The notes beneath the pieces were generated by a model, which was given only the letters and a program-made list of their open reading frames with translations, had not been told where the DNA came from and made no database searches. A stretch of DNA of 64,000 nucleotides from Brevibacterium iodinum ATCC 49514 (lineage in GTDB: Bacteria > Actinomycetota > Actinomycetes > Actinomycetales > Brevibacteriaceae): positions 1 to 64,000 of the forward strand of contig NZ_FXYX01000001.1 in assembly GCF_900169265.1 (NCBI RefSeq), written 5' to 3'. How positions within the stretch are numbered: the stretch's first letter is position 1; each line of letters opens with the position of its first letter. Made by a program: the position numbers and the translations under genes. Below are positions 1 through 8,386 of this stretch, piece after piece.

Positions 1-117
1 AGGGCAAGACACCACGGTGTGGGTCAGCGCGAGGTGGAGTCACGATCACTGGACGGAGAGGCCAACACCTACTCTGCCAGCCAGTCCCAGACCAGCCACT
101 GTCAATACTCACAGCGC

Positions 118-146
118 GAGGTTGCTGGGCCGCCGTGAGGTAGTAA
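118..146. repeat. Half copy of the family C palindrome after deoC
   Basis: GAGGTTGCTGGGCCGCCGTG and the following GTAGTAATTAG match the right arm of the 62859-62914 palindrome at all but a few positions. No left arm is seen in the 117 bases before it. The remaining bases 1-117 show no gene. Confidence 0.6.
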
Positions 147-794
147 TTAGAGGGAGTTGAGGATTGCGGCGCTGCCGGAGAGGCCCAAGCGGGACGCGCC
201 GGCGGCGATCATCTCCTCGGCGGCCTCGGCGGTGCGGATTCCGCCGGAAGCCTTCACTCCCAGGCGGTCGCCCACGGTCTCGCGCATGAGAGACACAGCA
301 TGAGCGCTGGCGCCTCCGGCCGGGTGGAACCCGGTCGACGTCTTGACGAATCCGGCTCCGGCGGCCTCCGAGCGGCGGCAGGCCTCGACGATCTGCTCGT
401 CGCCCAGCGCCGCCGACTCGATGATGACCTTGACGAGGGCGTCCCCGCTGGCCTCGACGACGCCGCGGATATCGGCCTCGAGTCCGTCGAAGTCCCCGGC
501 GACGGCCTGTCCGATGTTGATGACCATATCGACTTCGGCAGCACCGTCGGCGACGGCCTGAGCAGCCTCGGCGGCCTTGATCTCCGGCTTCACCTGGCCG
601 GAGGGGAACCCGACGACGGTCGCCACGACAAGCTCACCCGGATCCGTGACAGGCAGCATGGACGGTGGCACGCAGATCGCGAGCACGCCCAGCTCCTTCG
701 CCTCCGCCACGAGGGCATCGACGTCGGCGCGGGTCGCTTCGGGCTTGAGCAGGGTGTGGTCGATGATGTTCGCGACATCGGTGCGGCTGGTCAT
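147..794 (-). CDS. deoC: Deoxyribose-phosphate aldolase
   Basis: Class I aldolase (215 aa) that splits 2-deoxyribose-5-phosphate into glyceraldehyde-3-phosphate and acetaldehyde, the last step of deoxynucleoside breakdown in the cytoplasm. The Schiff-base lysine is visible at about residue 151 (VKTSTGF), the second active-site lysine at about 181 (VKASGGIR) and the acidic residue in VDMVINIG at about 89. The ATG at 794 follows a GGAGGA ribosome site; the frame stays open upstream but that part is low-complexity sequence made by an 18-nt tandem repeat. It is last in the nucleoside operon, 154 bp after deoA. Family assignment is firm. Confidence 0.96.
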   Translation of the reverse strand: MTSRTDVANIIDHTLLKPEATRADVDALVAEAKELGVLAICVPPSMLPVTDPGELVVATVVGFPSGQVKPEIKAAEAAQAVADGAAEVDMVINIGQAVAGDFDGLEADIRGVVEASGDALVKVIIESAALGDEQIVEACRRSEAAGAGFVKTSTGFHPAGGASAHAVSLMRETVGDRLGVKASGGIRTAEAAEEMIAAGASRLGLSGSAAILNSL

Positions 795-810
795 TCGGTC
801 CTCCAGAAGT

Positions 811-864
811 GGTCGTGCAAGGTTGCGTGGTCGAGCAAGGTTGCATGGTCGTGCATGGCTGCGC
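811..864. repeat. Three 18-bp tandem repeats between deoA and deoC
   Basis: Three head-to-tail copies of an 18-mer of the form GGTCGTGCAAGGTTGCGT lie at 811-828, 829-846 and 847-864, with a few substitutions between copies. They sit in the 154-bp gap between the deoA stop and the deoC start, ending about 16 nt before the deoC start codon on the minus strand. They would lie in the mRNA leader just ahead of the deoC ribosome site. Function unknown. Confidence 0.8.
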
Positions 865-948
865 GTGCAGATGACGCGCGAAGAGTCGTCAGGTCCAGCG
901 TAGCGAGGCCAGCGGCCGCGCGGCAGTGCTGAGAGTGTGCGATTCGGC

Positions 949-2238
949 TCAGGTGATCGTGTCGAAGACAATCGATTCCGGCACCGAGGCGGCATCCCCG
1001 CCGATCTCGACCGCGGACTCCAAAGCCTCGATGGCGCGCTCGAACCGTTCCGGGGTCGCCGTGTGCAGTGTCATGAGCGGCTGACCGGCCGTAACGGTGT
1101 CCCCGGGTTTGGCGTGCAGTTCGATTCCCGCGACGTCCTGGACCGGATCTTCCTTCCGTGCCCGTCCGGCGCCCAACCTCCACGAGGCGACTCCCACCGA
1201 CAGCGCATCGAGCTTCGTCAGCACCCCGGAATCGGTCGCGGTGACGACCTCGGTGTGCTCGGCCACCGGCAGAGAGGCGTCCGGATCACCGTGCTGGGCT
1301 CGGATCATCTGCTTCCATTTGTCCATGGCCCGACCGTCGGCCAGGGCGGCTCGAACATCGACATCGGTCTTGCCTGCCAGGCGCAGCATTTCCTCCGCCA
1401 GAGCCACGGTGAGATCGACGACGTCGGCGGGTCCGCCGCCGGCGAGGACCTCGACGGATTCACGGACCTCGAGGGCATTGCCGACGGTCAGGCCCAAGGG
1501 CGTGGACATATCGGTCAGCAGCGCCGAGGTGTTGACGCCCGCGGACTTGCCGAGCTCGACCATCGTCTGCGCGAGTGTGCGAGCCTTCGCCAGGTCCTTC
1601 ATGAACGCCCCGGAGCCGACCTTGACGTCGAGGACGAGCCCGGAGGTGCCCTCGGCGATCTTCTTCGACATGATCGAGGAGGCGATGAGCGGAATGCAGT
1701 CGACCGTCGACGTGATGTCGCGCAGGGCGTAGAGCTTCTTGTCCGCCGGCGCCAATCCGGATCCGGCGGCGCAGATGACGGCGCCGACGTCCTCGAGCTG
1801 GTCGACGATCGCCTCGTTGCTCAGTCCCGCCTGCCAGCCGGGAATCGATTCGAGCTTGTCCAGGGTGCCTCCGGTGTGGCCGAGGCCGCGACCGGACAGC
1901 TGCGGGACGGCCACGTCGAACACGGCGACGAGCGGAGCCAGTGGCAGGGTGATCTTGTCCCCGACTCCCCCGGTCGAATGCTTGTCCGAAGTGGGCCGGG
2001 ACAGGGACGAGAAGTCCATGCGCTCACCGGAGTCGATCATCGCCTGCGTCCAGTGCGCGATCTCAACCGGTGCCATGTCGTTGATGAAGATCGCCATGGC
2101 CAGGGCCGCCATCTGCTCTTCGGCGACAGCACCCCGAGTGTAGGCGTCGATGACCCAGTCGATCTGCTCCTTGCTCAGGGCTCGGCCATCTCGCTTCGCG
2201 GCGATGACGTCGACGGTGTCGAATGCTTCTACGCTCAC
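949..2238 (-). CDS. deoA: Thymidine (pyrimidine-nucleoside) phosphorylase
   Basis: Cytoplasmic phosphorolysis of thymidine or uridine to the base plus (deoxy)ribose-1-phosphate (429 aa). Family signatures are [10 protein letters not shown] at about residues 86-95, which contacts phosphate, and HTGGTLDK at about 121-128; the C-terminal alpha/beta domain has the usual HAKPGDTV turn. I chose the GTG at 2238 because AAGGA lies 8 nt upstream; an ATG at 2280 would overlap the end of cdd and has no comparable site. Its sugar phosphate product feeds DeoC after isomerisation. No phosphopentomutase gene is present in the window. Confidence 0.95.
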   Translation of the reverse strand: MSVEAFDTVDVIAAKRDGRALSKEQIDWVIDAYTRGAVAEEQMAALAMAIFINDMAPVEIAHWTQAMIDSGERMDFSSLSRPTSDKHSTGGVGDKITLPLAPLVAVFDVAVPQLSGRGLGHTGGTLDKLESIPGWQAGLSNEAIVDQLEDVGAVICAAGSGLAPADKKLYALRDITSTVDCIPLIASSIMSKKIAEGTSGLVLDVKVGSGAFMKDLAKARTLAQTMVELGKSAGVNTSALLTDMSTPLGLTVGNALEVRESVEVLAGGGPADVVDLTVALAEEMLRLAGKTDVDVRAALADGRAMDKWKQMIRAQHGDPDASLPVAEHTEVVTATDSGVLTKLDALSVGVASWRLGAGRARKEDPVQDVAGIELHAKPGDTVTAGQPLMTLHTATPERFERAIEALESAVEIGGDAASVPESIVFDTIT

Positions 2239-2263
2239 GGTCTCAATCCTTCGTTGTCGTCGA

Positions 2264-2770
2264 TCAGTGCTTGGCCTCATGGCCGTCGCGCGCCGCTGCC
2301 AGGTGGTCGGGTCCGAAGGCTTCGGGCAGGACCACGGACATCGGGGCGCGTCCGCTCGGCATGTTGATGAGGAGGTCGTTGCCGCCGTGTTCGAACAGCA
2401 GCTGTCGGCATCGCCCGCAGGGAACGAGGGTGTTGCCCTCTCCGTCCACGCAGTCGAAGGCGACGAGGCGGCCCCCGCCGGTCATGAACAGCTCGGACAC
2501 CAATGAGCATTCCGCGCACAGCGTCATCCCGAACGAAGCGTTCTCGATATTGCAGCCGCCGACGATGCGACCGTCGTCGACGAGTCCGGCGGCTCCGACA
2601 GGGTAGTCCGAGTACGGCACATAGGCGCTCGCCATCGCCCGTGTCGCTTCGGCTCGCAGCAGCTCCCAGGTGCCTTCGCTGAGGTCTTCGGGGCTCACCG
2701 GGGTGGGTTCCTCGCTCCAGACCGGGTCGGTCGACTCGGGTGCGGATGCGCGGGGTTCGGGGGCAGTCAT
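2264..2770 (-). CDS. cdd: Cytidine deaminase
   Basis: Zinc enzyme that deaminates cytidine and deoxycytidine to uridine and deoxyuridine, feeding DeoA (168 aa). The zinc site and proton shuttle are seen as CAE at residues 85-87 and PCGRC with Cys118 and Cys121. The protein carries about 30 extra N-terminal residues rich in Pro, Ser and Glu compared with typical 130-residue homologues. The ATG at 2770 is preceded by AAGGAAGAG. It lies between the second permease gene and deoA, 25 nt before the deoA start. Confidence 0.94.
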   Translation of the reverse strand: MTAPEPRASAPESTDPVWSEEPTPVSPEDLSEGTWELLRAEATRAMASAYVPYSDYPVGAAGLVDDGRIVGGCNIENASFGMTLCAECSLVSELFMTGGGRLVAFDCVDGEGNTLVPCGRCRQLLFEHGGNDLLINMPSGRAPMSVVLPEAFGPDHLAAARDGHEAKH

Positions 2771-2844
2771 GGGGATATCTCTTCCTTCGGGTGGTGACTG
2801 TGGGATGTTCGAGGGGAAATGCAGATGCATCGCCGAGGCGGGGC

Positions 2845-4128
2845 TCACTTCACGTAGGGCACACCTTCCGCGGCCGGCGGGCGGACCCGACCGACGAATC
2901 CGGCGACAGCGAAGACGGTGACGATGTAGGGCAGCATGAGCAGCAGCTCGTTGGCCACCGGGGTGCCGATGGACTGCAGAGTGTTGCCGAGGCTCTTGGA
3001 GAATCCGAACAACAGGGCCGCGAACAGCGCACCCTTCGGGTTCCACTTGCCCAGGATCATCGCGGCCAGGGCGATATAGCCCTGTCCGGCCGACATCTCC
3101 TTGCCGAACGCCAGTCCGGAGCCGACGGTGAAGAAGGCACCGCCGAGGCCGGCGATGGCACCGGCGAGCAGCGTATTGCGCACGCGGGTGAAGTTGACCT
3201 TGATGCCGACGGTGTCTGCGGCCTTCGGGTGCTCACCGACGGCGCGCATCCGCAGACCCCACTTCGAGCGGAAGACGAAGATCTGCAGGGCGATGACGAC
3301 GACGTACATGATGTAGACGAGGATGTTCTGGTCGAACAGCACCCGTCCGAGCACCGGAATGTCCGAGAGCAGCGGGATCGGCAGGTTCGGCAGCTTCTGG
3401 CGGGAGTTCCACAGTCCCGGGTCCTGGGTGAGAACCGTCGAGTAGAGGAAGCTCGTGATGCCGACGACGAGGACGTTGAGGACCACGCCGATGATGATCT
3501 GGTTGACCCAGTACTTCACCGCGAAGAAGGTGAGCACCACGGCGACCAGGGCACCGGCGATGGGAGCGGCGAGCAGTCCCGCGTACGGGTTCTTCACCAC
3601 CGAGGCGACGACCGCAGCGAGGAACGCACCGGCCAGCAGCTGGCCTTCGATGGCGATGTTGATGATGCCCGAACGTTCTCCCACGAGACCGCACATGGCG
3701 CCGAAGATCAGCGGCACGGACAGTGCCAGGGCACCGGCGAGCAGCGTCGTCAGCGGGATGACGCCACCGGATCCGCCGCCGGCCCAGGCAAGGAATGAGA
3801 GGACGAAGATGACGCCGAAGAGCATCGGGAACCAAGAGCCGAGATCGATGCGCTTGATTGCCACGTAGATGGACATGGCGGCCATGATGACGAGCAGGAT
3901 GCCCAGCGTCAGCCCCGCCGCGGTCGAGGATACGGCGAAGTCGGGGATGGCGAAGAAGTCTCCGCCGGTGGCCACCCGGAAGGTAGTCTCCCCGTCACGG
4001 CCGATGAGGCCGAAGAAGATGAGCGAGACAAGAGCGAGGATCGTATAGACGATCGGGAACTTCCAGGCGATCGGCGCAAGCGCCTTGACCTGGGTCGAAG
4101 GTGTCTTATCCATGGTCTGAGCAGTCAT
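2845..4128 (-). CDS. Nucleoside ABC transporter permease (NupQ/YufQ-like)
   Basis: Polytopic inner-membrane permease of the BPD_transp_2 family (427 aa), the usual second permease of BMP-type nucleoside importers. Hydrophobic helices begin at about residue 25 (FPIVYTILALVSLIFFGLIG), and the signature loop containing EHPKAADTVGI, followed by the LAGAIAGLGGAFF helix, faces the ATPase. Only 1 nt separates its start from the stop of the upstream permease gene, so the two are translationally coupled. Naming after Bacillus NupQ is by family and context; sugar specificity cannot be excluded from sequence alone. Confidence 0.88.
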   Translation of the reverse strand: MTAQTMDKTPSTQVKALAPIAWKFPIVYTILALVSLIFFGLIGRDGETTFRVATGGDFFAIPDFAVSSTAAGLTLGILLVIMAAMSIYVAIKRIDLGSWFPMLFGVIFVLSFLAWAGGGSGGVIPLTTLLAGALALSVPLIFGAMCGLVGERSGIINIAIEGQLLAGAFLAAVVASVVKNPYAGLLAAPIAGALVAVVLTFFAVKYWVNQIIIGVVLNVLVVGITSFLYSTVLTQDPGLWNSRQKLPNLPIPLLSDIPVLGRVLFDQNILVYIMYVVVIALQIFVFRSKWGLRMRAVGEHPKAADTVGIKVNFTRVRNTLLAGAIAGLGGAFFTVGSGLAFGKEMSAGQGYIALAAMILGKWNPKGALFAALLFGFSKSLGNTLQSIGTPVANELLLMLPYIVTVFAVAGFVGRVRPPAAEGVPYVK

Positions 4129-4129
4129 C

Positions 4130-5362
4130 TCAGTCCTCCTTCCGCTTGAGCACCGGTGAGGGCAACCGGAAGATCGACCTCACCAGGGGCGCGGCCGCGA
4201 TGAGCAGCACGATGACGGACTGGACGACGAGGACGATGTCGATCGGCGTACCGGTCTGGGACTGCATGAGGTAGCCGCCGGCCTTGAACGCGCCGAAGAG
4301 CAGGCCCGCGAGAAACGTTCCCAGCGGTTTCGACCGACCCAGCAGGGCGACGGTGATGGCGTCGAAGCCGATCGATCCGCTGATTCCGCCGGTGAGTTTG
4401 TATTCGGTGCCGAGTACCTGAGCGGCTCCGCCGAGTCCGGCCAGGGCACCGGCGACGATCATGACGAGGATCGTCACCTTCGACACGGAGATGCCTGCGG
4501 TCCGGGCCGCGTGCGGGTTCGCGCCGACTGCCTTGAACTCGAAGCCGATCGTCGAGCGCTCAAGCAGCCACCACACGAAGATCGTGGCGAGGATGGCGGT
4601 GACGAACCCGAAGTGGAGACGGAACGGCGGCGGCAGCAGCAGGAACATCTGTGCGGAGTCGTCGATGACGCGGGACTGCGGGTTCGCCGAAGTCGTGTGC
4701 GTGAACCAGTTCTGCTTGAGCAGGTAGCCCAGTGCGTAGCCGGCGATCGAGTTGAGCATGATCGTCACGATCACCTCGTTGGCACCGGTGCGTGCCTTGA
4801 GGACACCGGCGATTCCGGCCCAGATCGCACCGCCGATGATTCCGCCGATCGCGGCCACGAGCATGTGGACGACGGGAGGCAGCGGCAACGCGTAGCCGAG
4901 GAATCCGGCGATGGTCGCGCCGAGGATGACCTGACCCTGTCCGCCGATGTTGAACAGACCGCAGCGGAAGGCCAAGGCGATGCCGAGACCGGTGAGGATG
5001 AGCGGGGTGCCCGAGACCATCGATTCGGTCAGGGGGCGGATGGCGCGTTCGGTAGTGCGTGCGTCCCAATCGAAGACCGCTCCGCGGAACAGCGCCGAAT
5101 AGGCGTTGCCGACGGTCTGGAAGAGCGTGGCGAAGAACTCGCCGGGAGCGGCGAAGAAGTTCTCGGCCGCCGCGACGACCTCCGCATTCGACACGGCGAT
5201 GAGGACACCGCCGAACAGAAGTGCGAGAACGATCGCCAGCAGCGAGACCAGCCAGGATCCCGACATGATCTGCTGGAGCAGAGTCTGTTCCTTGCCGTCC
5301 TCGGTCTCGGACTCCGGCGGCGGTGCCGCTGAAGGAGCGGCCGGTGAGATATCAGTCGTCAT
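4130..5362 (-). CDS. Nucleoside ABC transporter permease (NupP/YufP-like)
   Basis: First membrane subunit of the same importer (410 aa). The N-terminal 35 residues are soluble and rich in Pro and Glu, followed by a first helix (LVSLLAIVLALLFGGVLIAV) and then the BPD_transp_2 core. The ATPase-contact loop reads GANPHAARTAGI. Its start overlaps the end of the ATPase gene by 4 nt (ATGA). Together with the following permease it would form a heterodimeric channel. Confidence 0.88.
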   Translation of the reverse strand: MTTDISPAAPSAAPPPESETEDGKEQTLLQQIMSGSWLVSLLAIVLALLFGGVLIAVSNAEVVAAAENFFAAPGEFFATLFQTVGNAYSALFRGAVFDWDARTTERAIRPLTESMVSGTPLILTGLGIALAFRCGLFNIGGQGQVILGATIAGFLGYALPLPPVVHMLVAAIGGIIGGAIWAGIAGVLKARTGANEVIVTIMLNSIAGYALGYLLKQNWFTHTTSANPQSRVIDDSAQMFLLLPPPFRLHFGFVTAILATIFVWWLLERSTIGFEFKAVGANPHAARTAGISVSKVTILVMIVAGALAGLGGAAQVLGTEYKLTGGISGSIGFDAITVALLGRSKPLGTFLAGLLFGAFKAGGYLMQSQTGTPIDIVLVVQSVIVLLIAAAPLVRSIFRLPSPVLKRKED

Positions 5363-6918
5363 TTGGTCTCCTCCGCCGAGGTGGTGGCTGAGTCGTCGTC
5401 CGTTGCTTCGAGGGCTTCGTCGGCGGGAACGCCGGCCATCATCAGGCCCAGTGCCTCGCGGGAGGTCTCGGGCCCCACGATGCCGACGATGCGCCCGGCG
5501 TACATCACGGCGATGCGGTCGGCAAGGCCGTAGACCTCGTCGAGTTCGGTCGAGACGATGATGCAGGGGGTGCCGGAATCGCGTTCGGCGATGACGCGCT
5601 TGTGCACGAATTCGATCGATCCGACGTCGAGTCCGCGGGTGGGCTGGCTGGCGATGAACAGTCGCAGATCGCGGCCGAGCTCGCGGGAGAGCACCACTTT
5701 CTGCTGGTTTCCGCCGGAGAGGGTCGAGATCGGGTCGGAGACGCTGCCGAGGCGGATGTCGAACTCCTCGACCTTCTTCTTCGCCTCTTCGCTGATGACC
5801 TTCGACCGCATATTCAGGCCCTTGGCATAGGGCTCACGATCGTAGACGTCGAGGATCATGTTCTCCCGGATCGCAAACTCCGCGATGATGCCGTCGGTCG
5901 ACCGATCTTCGGGAACGAACCCGATACCGGCACCGAGGCGGTCCTTGACCGAATCCCCGACGAGCTTCTTCCCGTCGAGGGTGATCGTGCCCAACCGCGG
6001 TTCGGTGAGACCGATGATCGTCTCGGCCAGTTCGGTCTGCCCGTTGCCCTGAACGCCCGCGACGGCGAGGATCTCGCCGCGACGGACGTCGAAGGACACA
6101 TCGTCGACGACGACGTTCTCAGCCTTGTCGACTACGGTCAGTCCGCGCACCTGGAAAGTGGCATCGCCGGGATCGGCGGCCTCCTTCTCGGTCGTCAGAG
6201 ACACGGCTCGGCCGACCATCTGGCTGGCCAGCTCGGTCTCGGTCGACTCCGGCGAGGCCTCTCCGACGATCTTTCCGCGGCGGATGACGGTGATCGAATC
6301 AGCGATCGCACGGACCTCACGGAGTTTGTGGGTGATGAAGACGATCGATGTGCCCTGCTCCTTGAGCTGGCGCATGATCGAGATGAGTTCGTCGGTCTCC
6401 TGCGGGGTCAGCACGGCCGTGGGCTCGTCGAGGATCAGGATCTCGGCATCGCGCGACAGGGCCTTGATGATCTCCACCCGCTGCTGGGCGCCGACCGGCA
6501 GGTCCTCGATGAGGGCGTCGGGGTCGATATTGAAGTTGAAGCGCGACGAGATCTCTCTGACCTTCTTGCGCGCCTCGTTGATGTCGAGGAGTCCGAGGCT
6601 CTTCGTCGGTTCGTAGCCCAGCGCCACGGATTCGGCGACGGTGAACACGGGCACGAGCATGAAGTGCTGGTGGACCATGCCGATGCCCGCGGCGACGGCG
6701 TCGCCCGGCCCGGAGAACTTCACCGGCTCGTCGTCGATGAGGATCTCTCCCCCATCGGCTTCGTAGAGTCCGTAGAGGACATTCATCATGGTGGATTTGC
6801 CGGCGCCGTTCTCACCGAGCAGAGCGTGGATCTCGCCCGGCTGGATGGTGAGATCGATGTGGTCGTTGGCCACGAACGATCCGAACACCTTGGTCATCCC
6901 GCGAAGCTCGAGTTTCAC
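5359..6918 (-). CDS. Nucleoside ABC transporter ATP-binding protein (NupO/YufO-like)
   Basis: Double ABC ATPase (519 aa) of the sugar/nucleoside class. The first half has Walker A GENGAGKST at about residues 35-43 and Walker B LILDEPTAVL. The second half has a degenerate P-loop (GVQGNGQTE) and the signature LSGGNQQK, the usual asymmetry of this family. It energises the two permeases that follow. It is separated from the lipoprotein gene upstream by 74 bp holding a strong hairpin (6946-6981), so its expression may be lower than that of the binding protein. Confidence 0.92.
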   Translation of the reverse strand: MKLELRGMTKVFGSFVANDHIDLTIQPGEIHALLGENGAGKSTMMNVLYGLYEADGGEILIDDEPVKFSGPGDAVAAGIGMVHQHFMLVPVFTVAESVALGYEPTKSLGLLDINEARKKVREISSRFNFNIDPDALIEDLPVGAQQRVEIIKALSRDAEILILDEPTAVLTPQETDELISIMRQLKEQGTSIVFITHKLREVRAIADSITVIRRGKIVGEASPESTETELASQMVGRAVSLTTEKEAADPGDATFQVRGLTVVDKAENVVVDDVSFDVRRGEILAVAGVQGNGQTELAETIIGLTEPRLGTITLDGKKLVGDSVKDRLGAGIGFVPEDRSTDGIIAEFAIRENMILDVYDREPYAKGLNMRSKVISEEAKKKVEEFDIRLGSVSDPISTLSGGNQQKVVLSRELGRDLRLFIASQPTRGLDVGSIEFVHKRVIAERDSGTPCIIVSTELDEVYGLADRIAVMYAGRIVGIVGPETSREALGLMMAGVPADEALEATDDDSATTSAEETK

Positions 6919-6945
6919 TGCTTCCGGTTCTCCTCACAAACTTGA

Positions 6946-6981
6946 AAACTGCAGGGCCGAAAGAACTCGGCCCTGCAGTTT
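6946..6981 (-). terminator. Hairpin between binding-protein and ATPase genes
   Basis: A perfect 15-bp stem with a 6-nt loop: left arm 6946-6960 and right arm 6967-6981, core CAGGGCCGA. Read on the minus strand it is followed by TTTTC. It lies inside the operon, 12 nt after the stop codon of the lipoprotein gene, so it probably acts as a partial terminator and 3'-end stabiliser that sets a higher level of the binding protein than of the membrane and ATPase subunits. Confidence 0.85.
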
Positions 6982-6992
6982 AACCGACGAGC

Positions 6993-8060
6993 TTACTTCG
7001 GTGTGCTCTCAGACTCGACGACCAGGCTGCCGTCGACGATCTGCTTCTTCAGATCCTCGACCTTCTTCTTCACGTCTTCGGGAACCTTGTCTTCGAAGTC
7101 GTGGTACGGAGCGAGGCCCACGCCTTCGTTCTCGAGCGTGCCGACGTAGGGCTCATTAGAGAAATTGTCCTCGGTGCCTTCCTTGATGGTGTCTTCGACG
7201 GCCTGCGAGATCTGCTTGACCACCGAGGTGAGGATGATGTCTCCGTATTCGGTCGACTCGTAGCCGTCGGAGTCGACCCACACGAGGTTGACGTCGCCGG
7301 CTTCCTTCGCCGCCGCCGCGGCACCGAGGCCGACGGGTCCGGCCACGGGCATGATCACGTCGGCGCCCTGCGAGATGAGCTGCTTGGTCAGCTCCTGGCC
7401 CTGGCCCTGGTTCTCGAAGTCACCGGAGAACGATCCGTCCTGCTTCTCCTTGTTCCAGCCCAGCAGCTTGACGTCCTTCTTGTTGTCCTCGTTGAACTTG
7501 TCCACGCCGTCGGCGAAGCCGTCCATGAAGATCGTCACCGACGGAATCTGGATGCCGCCGAAGGTGCCGACCTTGCCCGACTCCGAGGTCGCGGCCGCAA
7601 CATAGCCGGCCAGGTACGCGGCCTCGGCGGTGTTGAAGACGACTGCCTTGGCGTTGTCGATCGTCACCGGCTTGCCGTCGGCGTCGGAGAATGTGGAGTC
7701 GATGAGCGCGAAGTTGAGGTCCGGGTTCGCTTCGGCGGCTTCCTGGATCGTGTCCTCGAGGAGGAATCCGACGCCGAAGGTGAGGTTGCAGCCCTGCTGC
7801 ACCATGTTGTCGACGTTCGGCCCGAAGTCCGCGTCGCCCTGCGATTCGGCGAGCTTCTCTTCGATTCCCAGGTTCTTCTTCGCGTTCTCCATGCCCTCCC
7901 GACCGGACTGGTTGAAGGACTGATCGTCCCAACCGCCGGAGTCGGAGACCATGCAGGCGAGGTAATCCGAACCGGATGCGCCTCCTTCGCCTGAACCGCA
8001 GGCCGAGAGGACGAGGGCGGATGCGGCGATCATCGACACCGCTGAAGCGAGCTTCTTCAC
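6993..8060 (-). CDS. BMP-family nucleoside-binding lipoprotein
   Basis: Extracellular solute-binding lipoprotein (355 aa) of the Bmp/Med family, the receptor of the nucleoside importer encoded downstream. The N-terminus is a lipoprotein signal peptide ending in the lipobox LSAC at about residues 18-21, followed by a Gly/Ser spacer. The mature part has the family features DQSFNQSGREG and GVGFLLED. I chose GTG 8060 (protein starts VKKLASAVS), preceded by AGAAAAGAG, over an ATG at 8090. It is the first gene of the seven-gene operon. Confidence 0.93.
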   Translation of the reverse strand: MKKLASAVSMIAASALVLSACGSGEGGASGSDYLACMVSDSGGWDDQSFNQSGREGMENAKKNLGIEEKLAESQGDADFGPNVDNMVQQGCNLTFGVGFLLEDTIQEAAEANPDLNFALIDSTFSDADGKPVTIDNAKAVVFNTAEAAYLAGYVAAATSESGKVGTFGGIQIPSVTIFMDGFADGVDKFNEDNKKDVKLLGWNKEKQDGSFSGDFENQGQGQELTKQLISQGADVIMPVAGPVGLGAAAAAKEAGDVNLVWVDSDGYESTEYGDIILTSVVKQISQAVEDTIKEGTEDNFSNEPYVGTLENEGVGLAPYHDFEDKVPEDVKKKVEDLKKQIVDGSLVVESESTPK

Positions 8061-8386
8061 GTTTTCTCTTTTCTGATACAGACAGTGCACACGGATGAGG
8101 GCCCTGTCTGCCCCTACCGAAAATGTGAAACCACTGGACGAACTGTCATATTTTAATGAGTTTCGGCTAGTCTAATGTACCGAAATCGTTTCAGCGGCTC
8201 CGCTAGCACCGCAAACGCGGACACCGATATGAAAAAGAAATAATCCGTCATGCATGACCCTTTTCGGTCCGCGATGCGAACGCGGAGGCCTCTGACTTTG
8301 AGACAGAAAGACGACGAACGAAGTAGGTGGACCGCCGGACCGACGGCGAAGAAGACGAACCGCGGTGAACTAGGCTAGAGACTGCT
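8061..8386. promoter_or_regulatory. Divergent promoter region with TTTCGG-N13-CCGAAA inverted repeat
   Basis: This 326-bp stretch between the divergent lipoprotein and ABC-F genes is AT-rich compared with its surroundings around 8140-8190. It contains the inverted repeat TTTCGG (8161-8166) and CCGAAA (8180-8185), and a further TACCGAAA near 8116. These are candidate operator half-sites for control of the nucleoside operon. For the ABC-F gene a TAGGCT hexamer lies at 8371-8376. I could not fix a -35/-10 pair for the lipoprotein gene. Confidence 0.4.

Noticed and set aside
811-864. CRISPR-like array or coding repeat upstream of deoC
   Set aside because: Copies are contiguous 18-mers without spacers. 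The in-frame extension of deoC through them has no family similarity and the ribosome site fixes the start at 794.
5602-6945. 447-aa open frame on the plus strand over the ATPase gene
   Set aside because: It is the antisense shadow of a well-supported ABC ATPase gene; its composition (Asp/Gly/Arg-rich, no domain) is typical of reverse-strand frames in high-GC DNA. The same holds for long antisense frames at 937-2367, 15386-16636, 21011-22183, 32674-34554, 35596-37542, 44829-46115 and 47150-48544.
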